Notes under the pieces: model-generated
Told to the model about the DNA's origin: nothing
The model's input: only the letters and a program-made list of their open reading frames with translations
The model's database searches: none
In this document: one piece after another, positions 1-5,200 of the stretch
Layout of the letters: each line of letters begins with the position of its first letter
Position numbering within the stretch: the first letter of the stretch is position 1
Made by a program: the position numbers and the translations under genes
Source of the DNA: Paracoccaceae bacterium
GTDB lineage: Bacteria > Pseudomonadota > Alphaproteobacteria > Rhodobacterales > Rhodobacteraceae
Length of the DNA: 5,200 nucleotides
Direction: 5' to 3'
NCBI GenBank assembly: GCA_003447515.1
Contig: DLZA01000285.1
Location: forward strand, 1 to 5,200

Positions 1-645
1 CAAATTTGCGGTTTGGTTATCTTATTGCCGCATCGTTTCTTTCGATATGAGCATTGCGACCATCACACATATACGCAACTGCATGGAAAGGATCCGGAAA
101 TGATCCCATTGCCCCAAACAATGATGGGGTATTTCTGGTACTTGTCGGCCATTCCATATTGGCGTGCAAAACTTACTGAAGTTTTTAGGCACGCGCAGGG
201 TGAATTGAACGATGTTGAACTGCGTTTCATTCCAAAAGAGGAATACGTATCCGTGTATTGGGACGCGCGAATAATGCTGAGTATTTACGCAATGATCTTA
301 ATTGGTATGGCTGTCACAGGGTGGTGGGGGTTAATTTGGTATTGGGGTATTCCAATGATCTTGGGTGAGCCTGTCATGCGGTTCATCCGCATGACAGAAC
401 ACGTGGGACGCCCGACAGTAGCGCAGATGCACGCTAATACGCGCACGAATATTGTCTCCCTTCCTTGGCGGTTTTTGTGCTGGAACATGAACTACCATGC
501 GGAACATCATTATGTGTCTTCTGTACCTTTTCATGCGTTGCCGCGATTACATGAAAAACTTAAAGATCACATTTATGTGGAGCGAGGCGGATACTTTGCT
601 GCTCATCGCGATATCCTACGCCAAATTTTGGCGCGGCAAGTGTAA
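1..645 (+). CDS. Membrane di-iron fatty acid desaturase-family protein, 5'-truncated at window edge
   Basis: The frame is open from base 1 to the TAA at 643-645, so 214 C-terminal residues are visible and the real start lies left of the window; the in-frame TTG at 13 is not a convincing start. Two histidine boxes of the integral-membrane desaturase/hydroxylase superfamily are present: HCDHH at nt 52-66 and HAEHH at nt 496-510, the latter within an NYHAEHH motif. An EH pair follows the RFIRM segment near nt 394-402. The first box (HxxxH type) should be upstream. A strongly hydrophobic stretch at about nt 274-363 fits a membrane hairpin between boxes. The family uses a non-haem di-iron centre and O2 to desaturate or hydroxylate its substrate at the inner membrane. 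The general look recalls the subgroup containing the amino-acid desaturase RtxC (dihydrorhizobitoxine), so the substrate need not be a lipid; this subgroup placement is from memory and uncertain. The Rieske ferredoxin gene 2 bp downstream is the likely redox partner. Confidence 0.88.
   Translation, partial: QICGLVILLPHRFFRYEHCDHHTYTQLHGKDPEMIPLPQTMMGYFWYLSAIPYWRAKLTEVFRHAQGELNDVELRFIPKEEYVSVYWDARIMLSIYAMILIGMAVTGWWGLIWYWGIPMILGEPVMRFIRMTEHVGRPTVAQMHANTRTNIVSLPWRFLCWNMNYHAEHHYVSSVPFHALPRLHEKLKDHIYVERGGYFAAHRDILRQILARQV
371..397. repeat. Perfect 11-bp inverted repeat inside the desaturase-family gene
   Basis: The arm CTGTCATGCGG (371-381) is exactly complementary to CCGCATGACAG (387-397), with a 5-nt loop TTCAT. 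It falls on the codons for PVMRFIRMTE, between the hydrophobic segment and the third histidine box. It could form a stable mRNA hairpin, but no U-tract follows, so it is not a standard terminator. The M-R-F-I-R-M coding order itself makes part of the symmetry, so it may be fortuitous. Confidence 0.6.
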
Positions 646-647
646 AC

Positions 648-962
648 ATGGCCGAAAAGCCTTGGTGCGATATTATTGCGGTATCCGAACTTGAAGAGAA
701 CTGGGTTACGCGGGTGGATGTTAGTTCGCGAAGACTGGCCATTTATGACGCTCCAAGCGGTGTCTATGCATCACTTGCGCTGTGTAATCATGGGGGGGCG
801 GATTTGTGTGATGGATACTTTGATGGCCACGTCATTGAATGTCCTTTGCATCAAGGTGCGTTTGATGTGCGTAATGGAAAGCCGGTAAGCGCGCCGGCAA
901 TGAAGCCGATGAGAATGCTAGAAACACGTATTGAGGGTGGTATGGTGCAAATTCGGCTTTAG
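648..962 (+). CDS. Rieske [2Fe-2S] ferredoxin
   Basis: A complete small protein of 104 residues, starting at ATG 648 and ending at TAG 960-962. It carries both halves of the Rieske cluster motif: Cys46-x-His48 in CNHGGADL and Cys65-Pro-Leu-His68 in ECPLHQGAFD. These give two Cys and two His ligands for one [2Fe-2S] cluster. The length and lack of a signal peptide or membrane segment fit a soluble cytoplasmic ferredoxin like those serving oxygenases, not a bc1-type Rieske subunit or an oxygenase alpha subunit. The start lies 2 bp after the desaturase-family stop, with no strong Shine-Dalgarno sequence just ahead, so translation is probably coupled. The tight pairing suggests it passes electrons to the di-iron enzyme; that role is inferred. 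NirD-like nitrite reductase small subunits share the fold, but no nitrite reductase gene is present here. Confidence 0.92.
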   Translation: MAEKPWCDIIAVSELEENWVTRVDVSSRRLAIYDAPSGVYASLALCNHGGADLCDGYFDGHVIECPLHQGAFDVRNGKPVSAPAMKPMRMLETRIEGGMVQIRL

Positions 963-970
963 CTGGTGTG

Positions 971-1459
971 TTACGCGGTGGCGCGGTCAAGGTAATCGGC
1001 AATCATATTTGCGTATGATTGCTCTACGGCCACTTCGAAACCCAGTGGAATTCGCATGATCAGTGCTTTGACCGTAAAGAATTCGCTGAAACTGACGCTA
1101 TTTTGGGGGAATACGGTTTCGTGTAAATCCATCGGACATCCTATACTGATTACCTCGGCAGCATTTGGACCTGTGATGCTAAAAAAGGTTTGGGTGTCAG
1201 AAATTCGGACAATACTGATATCCGCTGGTGCGTTAGTTGGTTTGAGCTGAGATTCCAACGTTTCCTCTCGGTCCAGAGGCGCGCGGAGCAGCCAATGATC
1301 TGGCCCTATGTGGCACAGAATGACGCCGGTATTTACTATGAACCTGTTAGGTGCATCAGGGAGCGTGAATTTAGTCCATTTCTCCAAAGTTTTTCGCGTC
1401 CCCTTGAAATCAAAAATTGCGAAGGTGGGTAGGCGGTCAGTGGTTACATCATAGGACAT
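971..1459 (-). CDS. soxG: Sarcosine oxidase-type gamma subunit
   Basis: Last gene of the - strand operon. It encodes 162 residues from ATG 1459-1457 to TAA 973-971. A GAGG at 1469-1472 lies 9 nt before the start, inside the end of soxA, and only 3 bp separate the soxA stop from this ATG. Recognisable family blocks are GPDHWLL (residues 53-59), the ISDTQTFFSITGPNAAEV region (about 86-103), and GCPMDLHETVFP (about 107-118), the most diagnostic stretch. The gamma subunit is related to the folate-binding (T-protein-like) fold and packs in the heterotetramer without a known cofactor of its own. From memory, family members are usually about 180-210 residues, so this one is short; most of the difference seems to be at the N-terminus and in the middle. 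Position after soxA confirms the assignment. Confidence 0.88.
   Translation of the reverse strand: MSYDVTTDRLPTFAIFDFKGTRKTLEKWTKFTLPDAPNRFIVNTGVILCHIGPDHWLLRAPLDREETLESQLKPTNAPADISIVRISDTQTFFSITGPNAAEVISIGCPMDLHETVFPQNSVSFSEFFTVKALIMRIPLGFEVAVEQSYANMIADYLDRATA
999..1022. repeat. Perfect 9-bp inverted repeat near the convergent gene ends
   Basis: The arm GCAATCATA (999-1007) pairs exactly with TATGATTGC (1014-1022) around a 6-nt loop. It lies inside the last codons of soxG and 37 bp past the Rieske stop. Neither strand has a run of T after the stem, so it is not a textbook Rho-independent terminator, but it could form the 3' end structure of the + strand transcript after processing or Rho termination. 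This role is a guess. Confidence 0.5.
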
Positions 1460-1462
1460 AGG

Positions 1463-4363
1463 CTAAGACCTCAGCTTCTCACCCTGTGGGTCGTAATGGA
1501 CCGGGGCGGTGATTTTTAACGGAATGATGACGCCATCTTTTAGGCGCACATGGGCCGTTTCGCCGTGACGGGAATGACCATTTTTCAATAGCGCGAGCCC
1601 GATCCAACGATTATGAACTACGGACCAAACACAGGCTGTGACAAACCCTTCAGTGGTCGTTTTCTGCCCATTGGGTGTCAGGGGCGCACCTTCAGGTATC
1701 ATACAATCTGGTTCGGGCAGTACGCCGACGAGCTCGCGGCGGTTTGCCGTGCCAGCGCGGCGCAGGTTGACGGCGTGTTTGCCCAAGTAATCGGGTTTCT
1801 TTTTTGACAATGCCCAACCCATTCCAAGGTCATGGGCATCTACAGGGCCATCTACTTCGTGGCCAAGAGACAAGAACCCTTTTTCGACGCGTAACACGTG
1901 GCTGGCTTCTGAACCTACGGGCATAATGCCAAATGGTGCACCAGCGGCCAATATTTTGTCCCACAGGCTGCGCAAGTCGCGCGGCGCGACGTTTACCTCA
2001 AAGGATAATTCACCAGTGAAGGACACACGCACAATGCGTGCGGGAATGCCTGCAACCTTGCCGTCACGAAAGGACATGAAAGGAAATGTTTTGGGCGATA
2101 GATCAATATCGGTGCCCAAGGCTTGTAAAACTTCACGCGCATTAGGTCCACAAACCGTCGCATTATTCCATTGACTGGTCACGGTCGTTAGAAACACGTT
2201 CCAATCGGGGAATTGGGTTTGTAGCAGTTCTTCCATGTGGCCGTTCATCGCGTCGGCGTGGCCTGTGGAGGTTGACACGATCCATCGGTGCTCGGACAAG
2301 CGCATTACAACACCGTCATCCGCGATCAACCCATCGTCAGACAGCATCAACCCATAGCGACATTGACCAGGTTTCAGGGTCGACATGATGTTGGTGTAAA
2401 TATGATCTAGGAAACGGTCAACATCCAAGCCCTTGAGCTCGAATTTACCGAGTGGCGAGCCGTCATAAACACCAACTTTTTCCCGGACTGCGCGACACTC
2501 TCGGTTCACAGCTGTTTGGAAATCCTCTCCGGCATGCGGGAAGTATCCTGGGCGTCGCCATCGGGCACCAGCCTCATACATAAAAGCGCCCTCAGTATGG
2601 TTCCAGTCCGTAAGAGGCGTGTGACGGTATGGCAGAACAACGCTTTCCTCGCGCAATCCGCCAATCGCACCGAAGGAAATCGGTGTATAAGGCGCGCGGA
2701 ATGTAGTTGTGCCAATTTCATCCATTGGCACTCCTTGTTGCAATGCAACGGCGCCAATGATGTTCATATTTCCTGTCTTACCCTGATCGATCCCCATCCC
2801 ACCCGTGGTGTAACGTTTGACGTGCTCAATATTAGAATACCCTTCGCGGATCGCTAGGTGAACGTCATCAACTGTGACATCGTTTTGGATATCGAGGAAT
2901 GCTTTGCCCTTGCTGTTTTCGACGCGCCAAAGAGGCTCTATCGCATAGGGCACGTTGGCAGTAACTGGTATATCTTGGGCGGAGATATTTAATGCTACCG
3001 CTGTCGCTTCTGTTCCGGATAGTAAGGCCTCAGCTAAGGTGAAACCCCCTGCATAAGTTGTAGATTGATGAGGCTGATCTGGACGGAAAGTGGCGTAGAT
3101 TTTGTCGTACTTTAAAGTGCCACGCGATTGTGAAAACAGGTGCACTGTGGGATTCCATCCCCCTGAATGGGCCAATAAGTCACAAGGAATGGTGCACGCT
3201 TCCCCCCCGTTGATGGGCTCTATGATTGCTGCACGGATGTGTTTGTGCCCTAAAGTTGTGGTAACAACGGACCCAGCATAAATTGTTGTTTGGGTCGTTA
3301 AGGTTTCTGCCTCAATTGGCACTGTTGCGCGACTATCGACAATTGCTGCAATCTTTACACCCGCTGCTATAAGGTCAGCGGCGACGGAATAGGCACTGTT
3401 GTTGTTGGTAAAAATTACTGCATTCCGACCAGGGCATGCGGCATACCGATTGACGTAAGTTTGTGCAGCAGAGGCCAGCATGATACCTGGACGTTCGTTG
3501 TTGCCAAACACCATGGTGCGTTCGATCCCGCCAGTGGCGGTGATAACATGACCCGCGCGTATGCGCCAGTTTCGTTCAATCACAGACGGATTCTTTGGGC
3601 TCCGTTCGTGCACCATCAAATAGTTGTGCTCACGGTATCCCCAAACGGTGGCATTCTGCATGTGTGTGACGTTTGGATTGTCGGCAAGTTCGTCCACGAC
3701 CTCAGCCACCCAATCAAGGGCAGGAAGAGACCCAATCGATTGCGAAGTGCTGAGGAGTGAGCCGCCGGGTTCAATACCTTCGTCCACAAGCATAACTCGC
3801 TTTCCAGCGCGCGCCGCGGTGAGAGCAGCCATCAAGCCAGCGGGACCTGCGCCAGCAACCAAAAGATTGGTGTGGGCGTAGCGGTTTTCGAAATGACCTG
3901 TCGTGGGCGGGCATGATGGCGCAGTCGCAAGGCCAGCAGCTTTGCGGATAGTTGGTTCAAAGACATGCCAGTTAGGCCATTTAAATGTCTTGTAATAGAA
4001 ACCAGCAGGCAGAAAACGTGTCGCAACTTGGGTTAACCCACCAAGATCAAAGTTTGGCGAAGGCCAGCAATTTACAGACCGCGCGGCAAGACCTTCGGTG
4101 AGCGGAACCGTTGTTGCAGGGCGGTTGCCCGAAGCATCACCACCAAGCAATTCGACGAGCGTGGAAGGTTCCTCAACGCCCGCACCAACGATGCCGCGCG
4201 GACGGTGGTATTTGAAACTGCGTGCTGTCAATGAAACGCCGTTAGCAATCAGTGCAGACGCCAATGTATCCCCAGAAAAACCAGTGTATGTTTTGCCATT
4301 GAACTTAAACTTAAGCGGTTTGGAACGGTCTATGCGACCACCAGTCGAAAGACGATTAAGCAT
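1463..4363 (-). CDS. soxA: Sarcosine oxidase-type alpha subunit (NAD- and folate-binding)
   Basis: Encodes 966 residues, close to the usual size of this subunit. In heterotetrameric sarcosine oxidase the alpha chain carries NAD+ and a C-terminal tetrahydrofolate site where the one-carbon unit from the demethylated substrate is captured as methylene-THF. Domain order: an N-terminal ferredoxin-like (Fer2_4) domain, about residues 10-100, opening with GGRIDRSKPLKF and containing HRPRGI, with no Cys ligands before residue 99, so probably no cluster; a dinucleotide-binding domain with GAGPAG (171-176) and ATGG (276-279); a middle domain ending near 540; then a GcvT-like aminomethyltransferase region (about 607-845) with an Asp pair at 682-683, matching the key T-protein aspartate position, and FTGELSFEV (782-790); and a GcvT C-terminal domain (about 874-959). 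The start at 4363 was chosen because the family N-terminus begins here, AAGGGG lies 7 nt upstream, and it overlaps the soxD stop by 8 bp. The open frame runs back to an ATG at 4507, but that part is soxD in another frame. Confidence 0.95.
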   Translation of the reverse strand: MLNRLSTGGRIDRSKPLKFKFNGKTYTGFSGDTLASALIANGVSLTARSFKYHRPRGIVGAGVEEPSTLVELLGGDASGNRPATTVPLTEGLAARSVNCWPSPNFDLGGLTQVATRFLPAGFYYKTFKWPNWHVFEPTIRKAAGLATAPSCPPTTGHFENRYAHTNLLVAGAGPAGLMAALTAARAGKRVMLVDEGIEPGGSLLSTSQSIGSLPALDWVAEVVDELADNPNVTHMQNATVWGYREHNYLMVHERSPKNPSVIERNWRIRAGHVITATGGIERTMVFGNNERPGIMLASAAQTYVNRYAACPGRNAVIFTNNNSAYSVAADLIAAGVKIAAIVDSRATVPIEAETLTTQTTIYAGSVVTTTLGHKHIRAAIIEPINGGEACTIPCDLLAHSGGWNPTVHLFSQSRGTLKYDKIYATFRPDQPHQSTTYAGGFTLAEALLSGTEATAVALNISAQDIPVTANVPYAIEPLWRVENSKGKAFLDIQNDVTVDDVHLAIREGYSNIEHVKRYTTGGMGIDQGKTGNMNIIGAVALQQGVPMDEIGTTTFRAPYTPISFGAIGGLREESVVLPYRHTPLTDWNHTEGAFMYEAGARWRRPGYFPHAGEDFQTAVNRECRAVREKVGVYDGSPLGKFELKGLDVDRFLDHIYTNIMSTLKPGQCRYGLMLSDDGLIADDGVVMRLSEHRWIVSTSTGHADAMNGHMEELLQTQFPDWNVFLTTVTSQWNNATVCGPNAREVLQALGTDIDLSPKTFPFMSFRDGKVAGIPARIVRVSFTGELSFEVNVAPRDLRSLWDKILAAGAPFGIMPVGSEASHVLRVEKGFLSLGHEVDGPVDAHDLGMGWALSKKKPDYLGKHAVNLRRAGTANRRELVGVLPEPDCMIPEGAPLTPNGQKTTTEGFVTACVWSVVHNRWIGLALLKNGHSRHGETAHVRLKDGVIIPLKITAPVHYDPQGEKLRS

Positions 4364-4610
4364 CATTTGGCCCCTTAACAATGTCATGGGTTCGGGTGTC
4401 GCGCCAAATCGTAAGCCATGTGCCACACCCCCGAACATGCCACCAACGTTCCTGAACAGCACCAAGCGGATTGGGAACAGTAGTAAGGTATTCGACCCAT
4501 TGTTCATCTGTTACGGAATTTGGGTCTGGGCGGTCCGGTTTAACGGGGCCACCGAACGAAAATTCGCTTTCATTTCGTGGGCCGCAAAAAGGGCAGGGGA
4601 TATTTATCAT
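4356..4610 (-). CDS. soxD: Sarcosine oxidase-type delta subunit (zinc-binding)
   Basis: Encodes 84 residues, from ATG 4610-4608 to TAA 4358-4356. The delta subunit is a small structural chain of the alpha-beta-gamma-delta enzyme that binds one structural zinc. The expected ligands are all visible: Cys6 and Cys9 in CPFCGPR, then His58 and Cys62 in the RWWHVRGC segment. The following WRDTRTHDI stretch (69-77) is also typical of the family. The length matches the usual delta subunit of roughly 80-100 residues. An AGGAG 7 nt upstream overlaps the soxB stop codon, and the stop of soxD lies inside soxA, so B, D and A are probably translated in a coupled way, fitting stoichiometric complex assembly. 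Confidence 0.95.
   Translation of the reverse strand: MINIPCPFCGPRNESEFSFGGPVKPDRPDPNSVTDEQWVEYLTTVPNPLGAVQERWWHVRGCGTWLTIWRDTRTHDIVKGPNDA
4371..4376 (-). promoter_or_regulatory. Ribosome binding site deciding the soxA start
   Basis: On the - strand AAGGGG is followed by CCAA and then two consecutive ATG codons (4366-4364 and 4363-4361). The spacing is 4 nt to the first and 7 nt to the second. The second is favoured by spacing and because the protein then begins MLNRL-GGRIDR as in other alpha subunits; the first would only add one Met. The site lies within the end of soxD. Confidence 0.7.
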
Positions 4611-4617
4611 AGAACTG

Positions 4618-4622
4618 CTCCT
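4618..4622 (-). promoter_or_regulatory. Ribosome binding site of soxD, overlapping the soxB stop
   Basis: AGGAG on the - strand shares its first two bases with the last two of the soxB TAG stop codon and sits 7 nt before the soxD ATG. A ribosome terminating soxB would cover this site, which suggests coupled translation of beta and delta subunits. Confidence 0.7.
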
Positions 4623-5200
4623 ATCGCGCGGTTGTGGTGCCGGTTTCCATCACATAATCGAGGTGACGAAAGCGGTTTATTGTGAAGGGTGCCATCAGTG
4701 GATGTGGTTGGCCTGTGGCAACAAGATGCGCGAGTGTCAGGCCCCCAGCAGGGATCGCTTTATAGCCGCCCCACCACCCTGCAGTAACGAAAAGACCGGG
4801 GATACTAGTTTCATCTTGGATCGGAGACGCATCATGGGCGATATCGAGATGCCCACCCCACTGCCGCAAAAGTTTCAGTTTCTTAAAGCCAGGGAACAAG
4901 GATAACATGGCCGTGACAGTATCCTCAAAAACATGTTGTTTGATGTCGCGCCTAAAGCTCTGTCCTTGATCCGGTGCGCCGCCGATGACCATTTCGCCTT
5001 TATCCGATTGACTGAAATAGAAACCAGCATCAGGGCAGTTTACAATCACATCGACGAGCGGTTTGACGGGTTCTGACACGAACGCAGTCAGGTTCATGGT
5101 GCGTAATGGCAGTTTAAGCCCAACCGTTTCTGTAAGTGTGGTTGTATGGCCGGAAACTGCGACAACGATTTTGTCTGCGCGGATCAAACCGCGGGGTGTT
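4621..5200 (-). CDS. soxB: Sarcosine oxidase-type beta subunit, C-terminal half (cut by window edge)
   Basis: The frame stays open to the right edge and ends with TAG at 4623-4621, giving 192 C-terminal residues of a protein usually around 400 long. An internal TTG at 5187 is not the start: the residues upstream of it (TPRG) continue the family sequence. The beta subunit is a DAO-family FAD enzyme that oxidises the N-methyl amino acid; it also carries covalent FMN on a His that would lie outside this window. Visible family blocks are SEPVKP, SQSDKGEMVIGG, LRQWGG, HDASPI and a GWWGGYKAIPAGG loop followed by QPHPL-APF. The lysine at nt 4759-4761 aligns with the conserved Lys that contacts substrate carboxylate in monomeric and heterotetrameric sarcosine oxidases. 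That loop differs from the usual GWGTGGFKATP form and is one residue shorter, and the segment after VIGG is also atypical, so this may be a paralogue for another N-methyl amino acid. First gene of the visible operon; its promoter is off the right side. Confidence 0.88.
   Translation of the reverse strand, partial: TPRGLIRADKIVVAVSGHTTTLTETVGLKLPLRTMNLTAFVSEPVKPLVDVIVNCPDAGFYFSQSDKGEMVIGGAPDQGQSFRRDIKQHVFEDTVTAMLSLFPGFKKLKLLRQWGGHLDIAHDASPIQDETSIPGLFVTAGWWGGYKAIPAGGLTLAHLVATGQPHPLMAPFTINRFRHLDYVMETGTTTAR

Noticed and set aside
13..15. TTG at 13 as the real start of the desaturase-family gene
   Set aside because: The frame is open to the window edge and the first histidine box and membrane segments of the family are missing, so the gene must begin upstream.
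963..970. Bidirectional intrinsic terminator between the convergent operons
   Set aside because: The 8-bp gap holds no stem and no T-run.
1976..1990. GC-rich palindrome GTCGCGC-G-GCGCGAC in soxA
   Set aside because: Only 7-bp arms of low-complexity CG codons in a conserved coding region; expected by chance.
2506..2857. Overlapping 83- and 113-residue open frames in the middle of soxA
   Set aside because: Both lie within the intact soxA frame, show no domain features, and have no plausible start context.
4364..4507. N-terminal extension of SoxA to an ATG at 4507 (48 extra residues)
   Set aside because: This stretch codes for the conserved zinc-binding SoxD in another frame; the alpha family N-terminus and a good ribosome binding site support the start at 4363.
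4098..4685. 195-residue open frame on the + strand
   Set aside because: Lies opposite soxA, soxD and soxB, which have clear family motifs; its translation shows no recognisable motif and it is an antisense shadow.
5185..5187. TTG at 5187 as the start of soxB
   Set aside because: The frame continues to the edge with family-like residues, and the FAD-binding half of the protein is missing from the window.

Overview
The window holds six protein-coding genes packed almost end to end. Two lie on the + strand (1-962) and four on the - strand (971-5200), in a tail-to-tail arrangement. The gene content, medium GC, dense operon structure and soxB-D-A-G order suggest an alphaproteobacterium, most likely a marine Rhodobacterales (Roseobacter-type) or similar. 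This placement is inferred from gene content and protein style, not from a marker gene.

Left part (1-962, + strand): the 3' part of a membrane di-iron desaturase/hydroxylase-family gene, cut by the left edge and carrying two visible histidine boxes. Two bases after it comes a complete 104-aa Rieske [2Fe-2S] ferredoxin. They look like one transcript, with the Rieske protein a plausible electron donor to the di-iron enzyme. No reductase is visible.

Right part (971-5200, - strand): a heterotetrameric sarcosine oxidase-type operon in the order soxB (3' half only, cut by the right edge), soxD, soxA, soxG. The spacings are 10 bp (B/D), an 8-bp overlap (D/A) and 3 bp (A/G). By family knowledge such enzymes oxidatively N-demethylate sarcosine or related secondary amino acids, pass the one-carbon unit to tetrahydrofolate and release H2O2. 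The beta subunit departs from the usual sequence around its flavin/substrate loop and the gamma subunit is short, so the substrate may not be sarcosine.

The most interesting inference is that the two halves may form one catabolic module: a desaturase-like di-iron oxygenase with its Rieske partner acting on an N-methylated amine or betaine, and the Sox complex demethylating the product. The sequence shows the adjacency but does not prove the pathway. Two perfect inverted repeats (371-397 and 999-1022) lie inside coding sequence. There are no RNA genes, mobile elements, CRISPR arrays or gene-free stretches, and the promoters of both operons lie outside the window.
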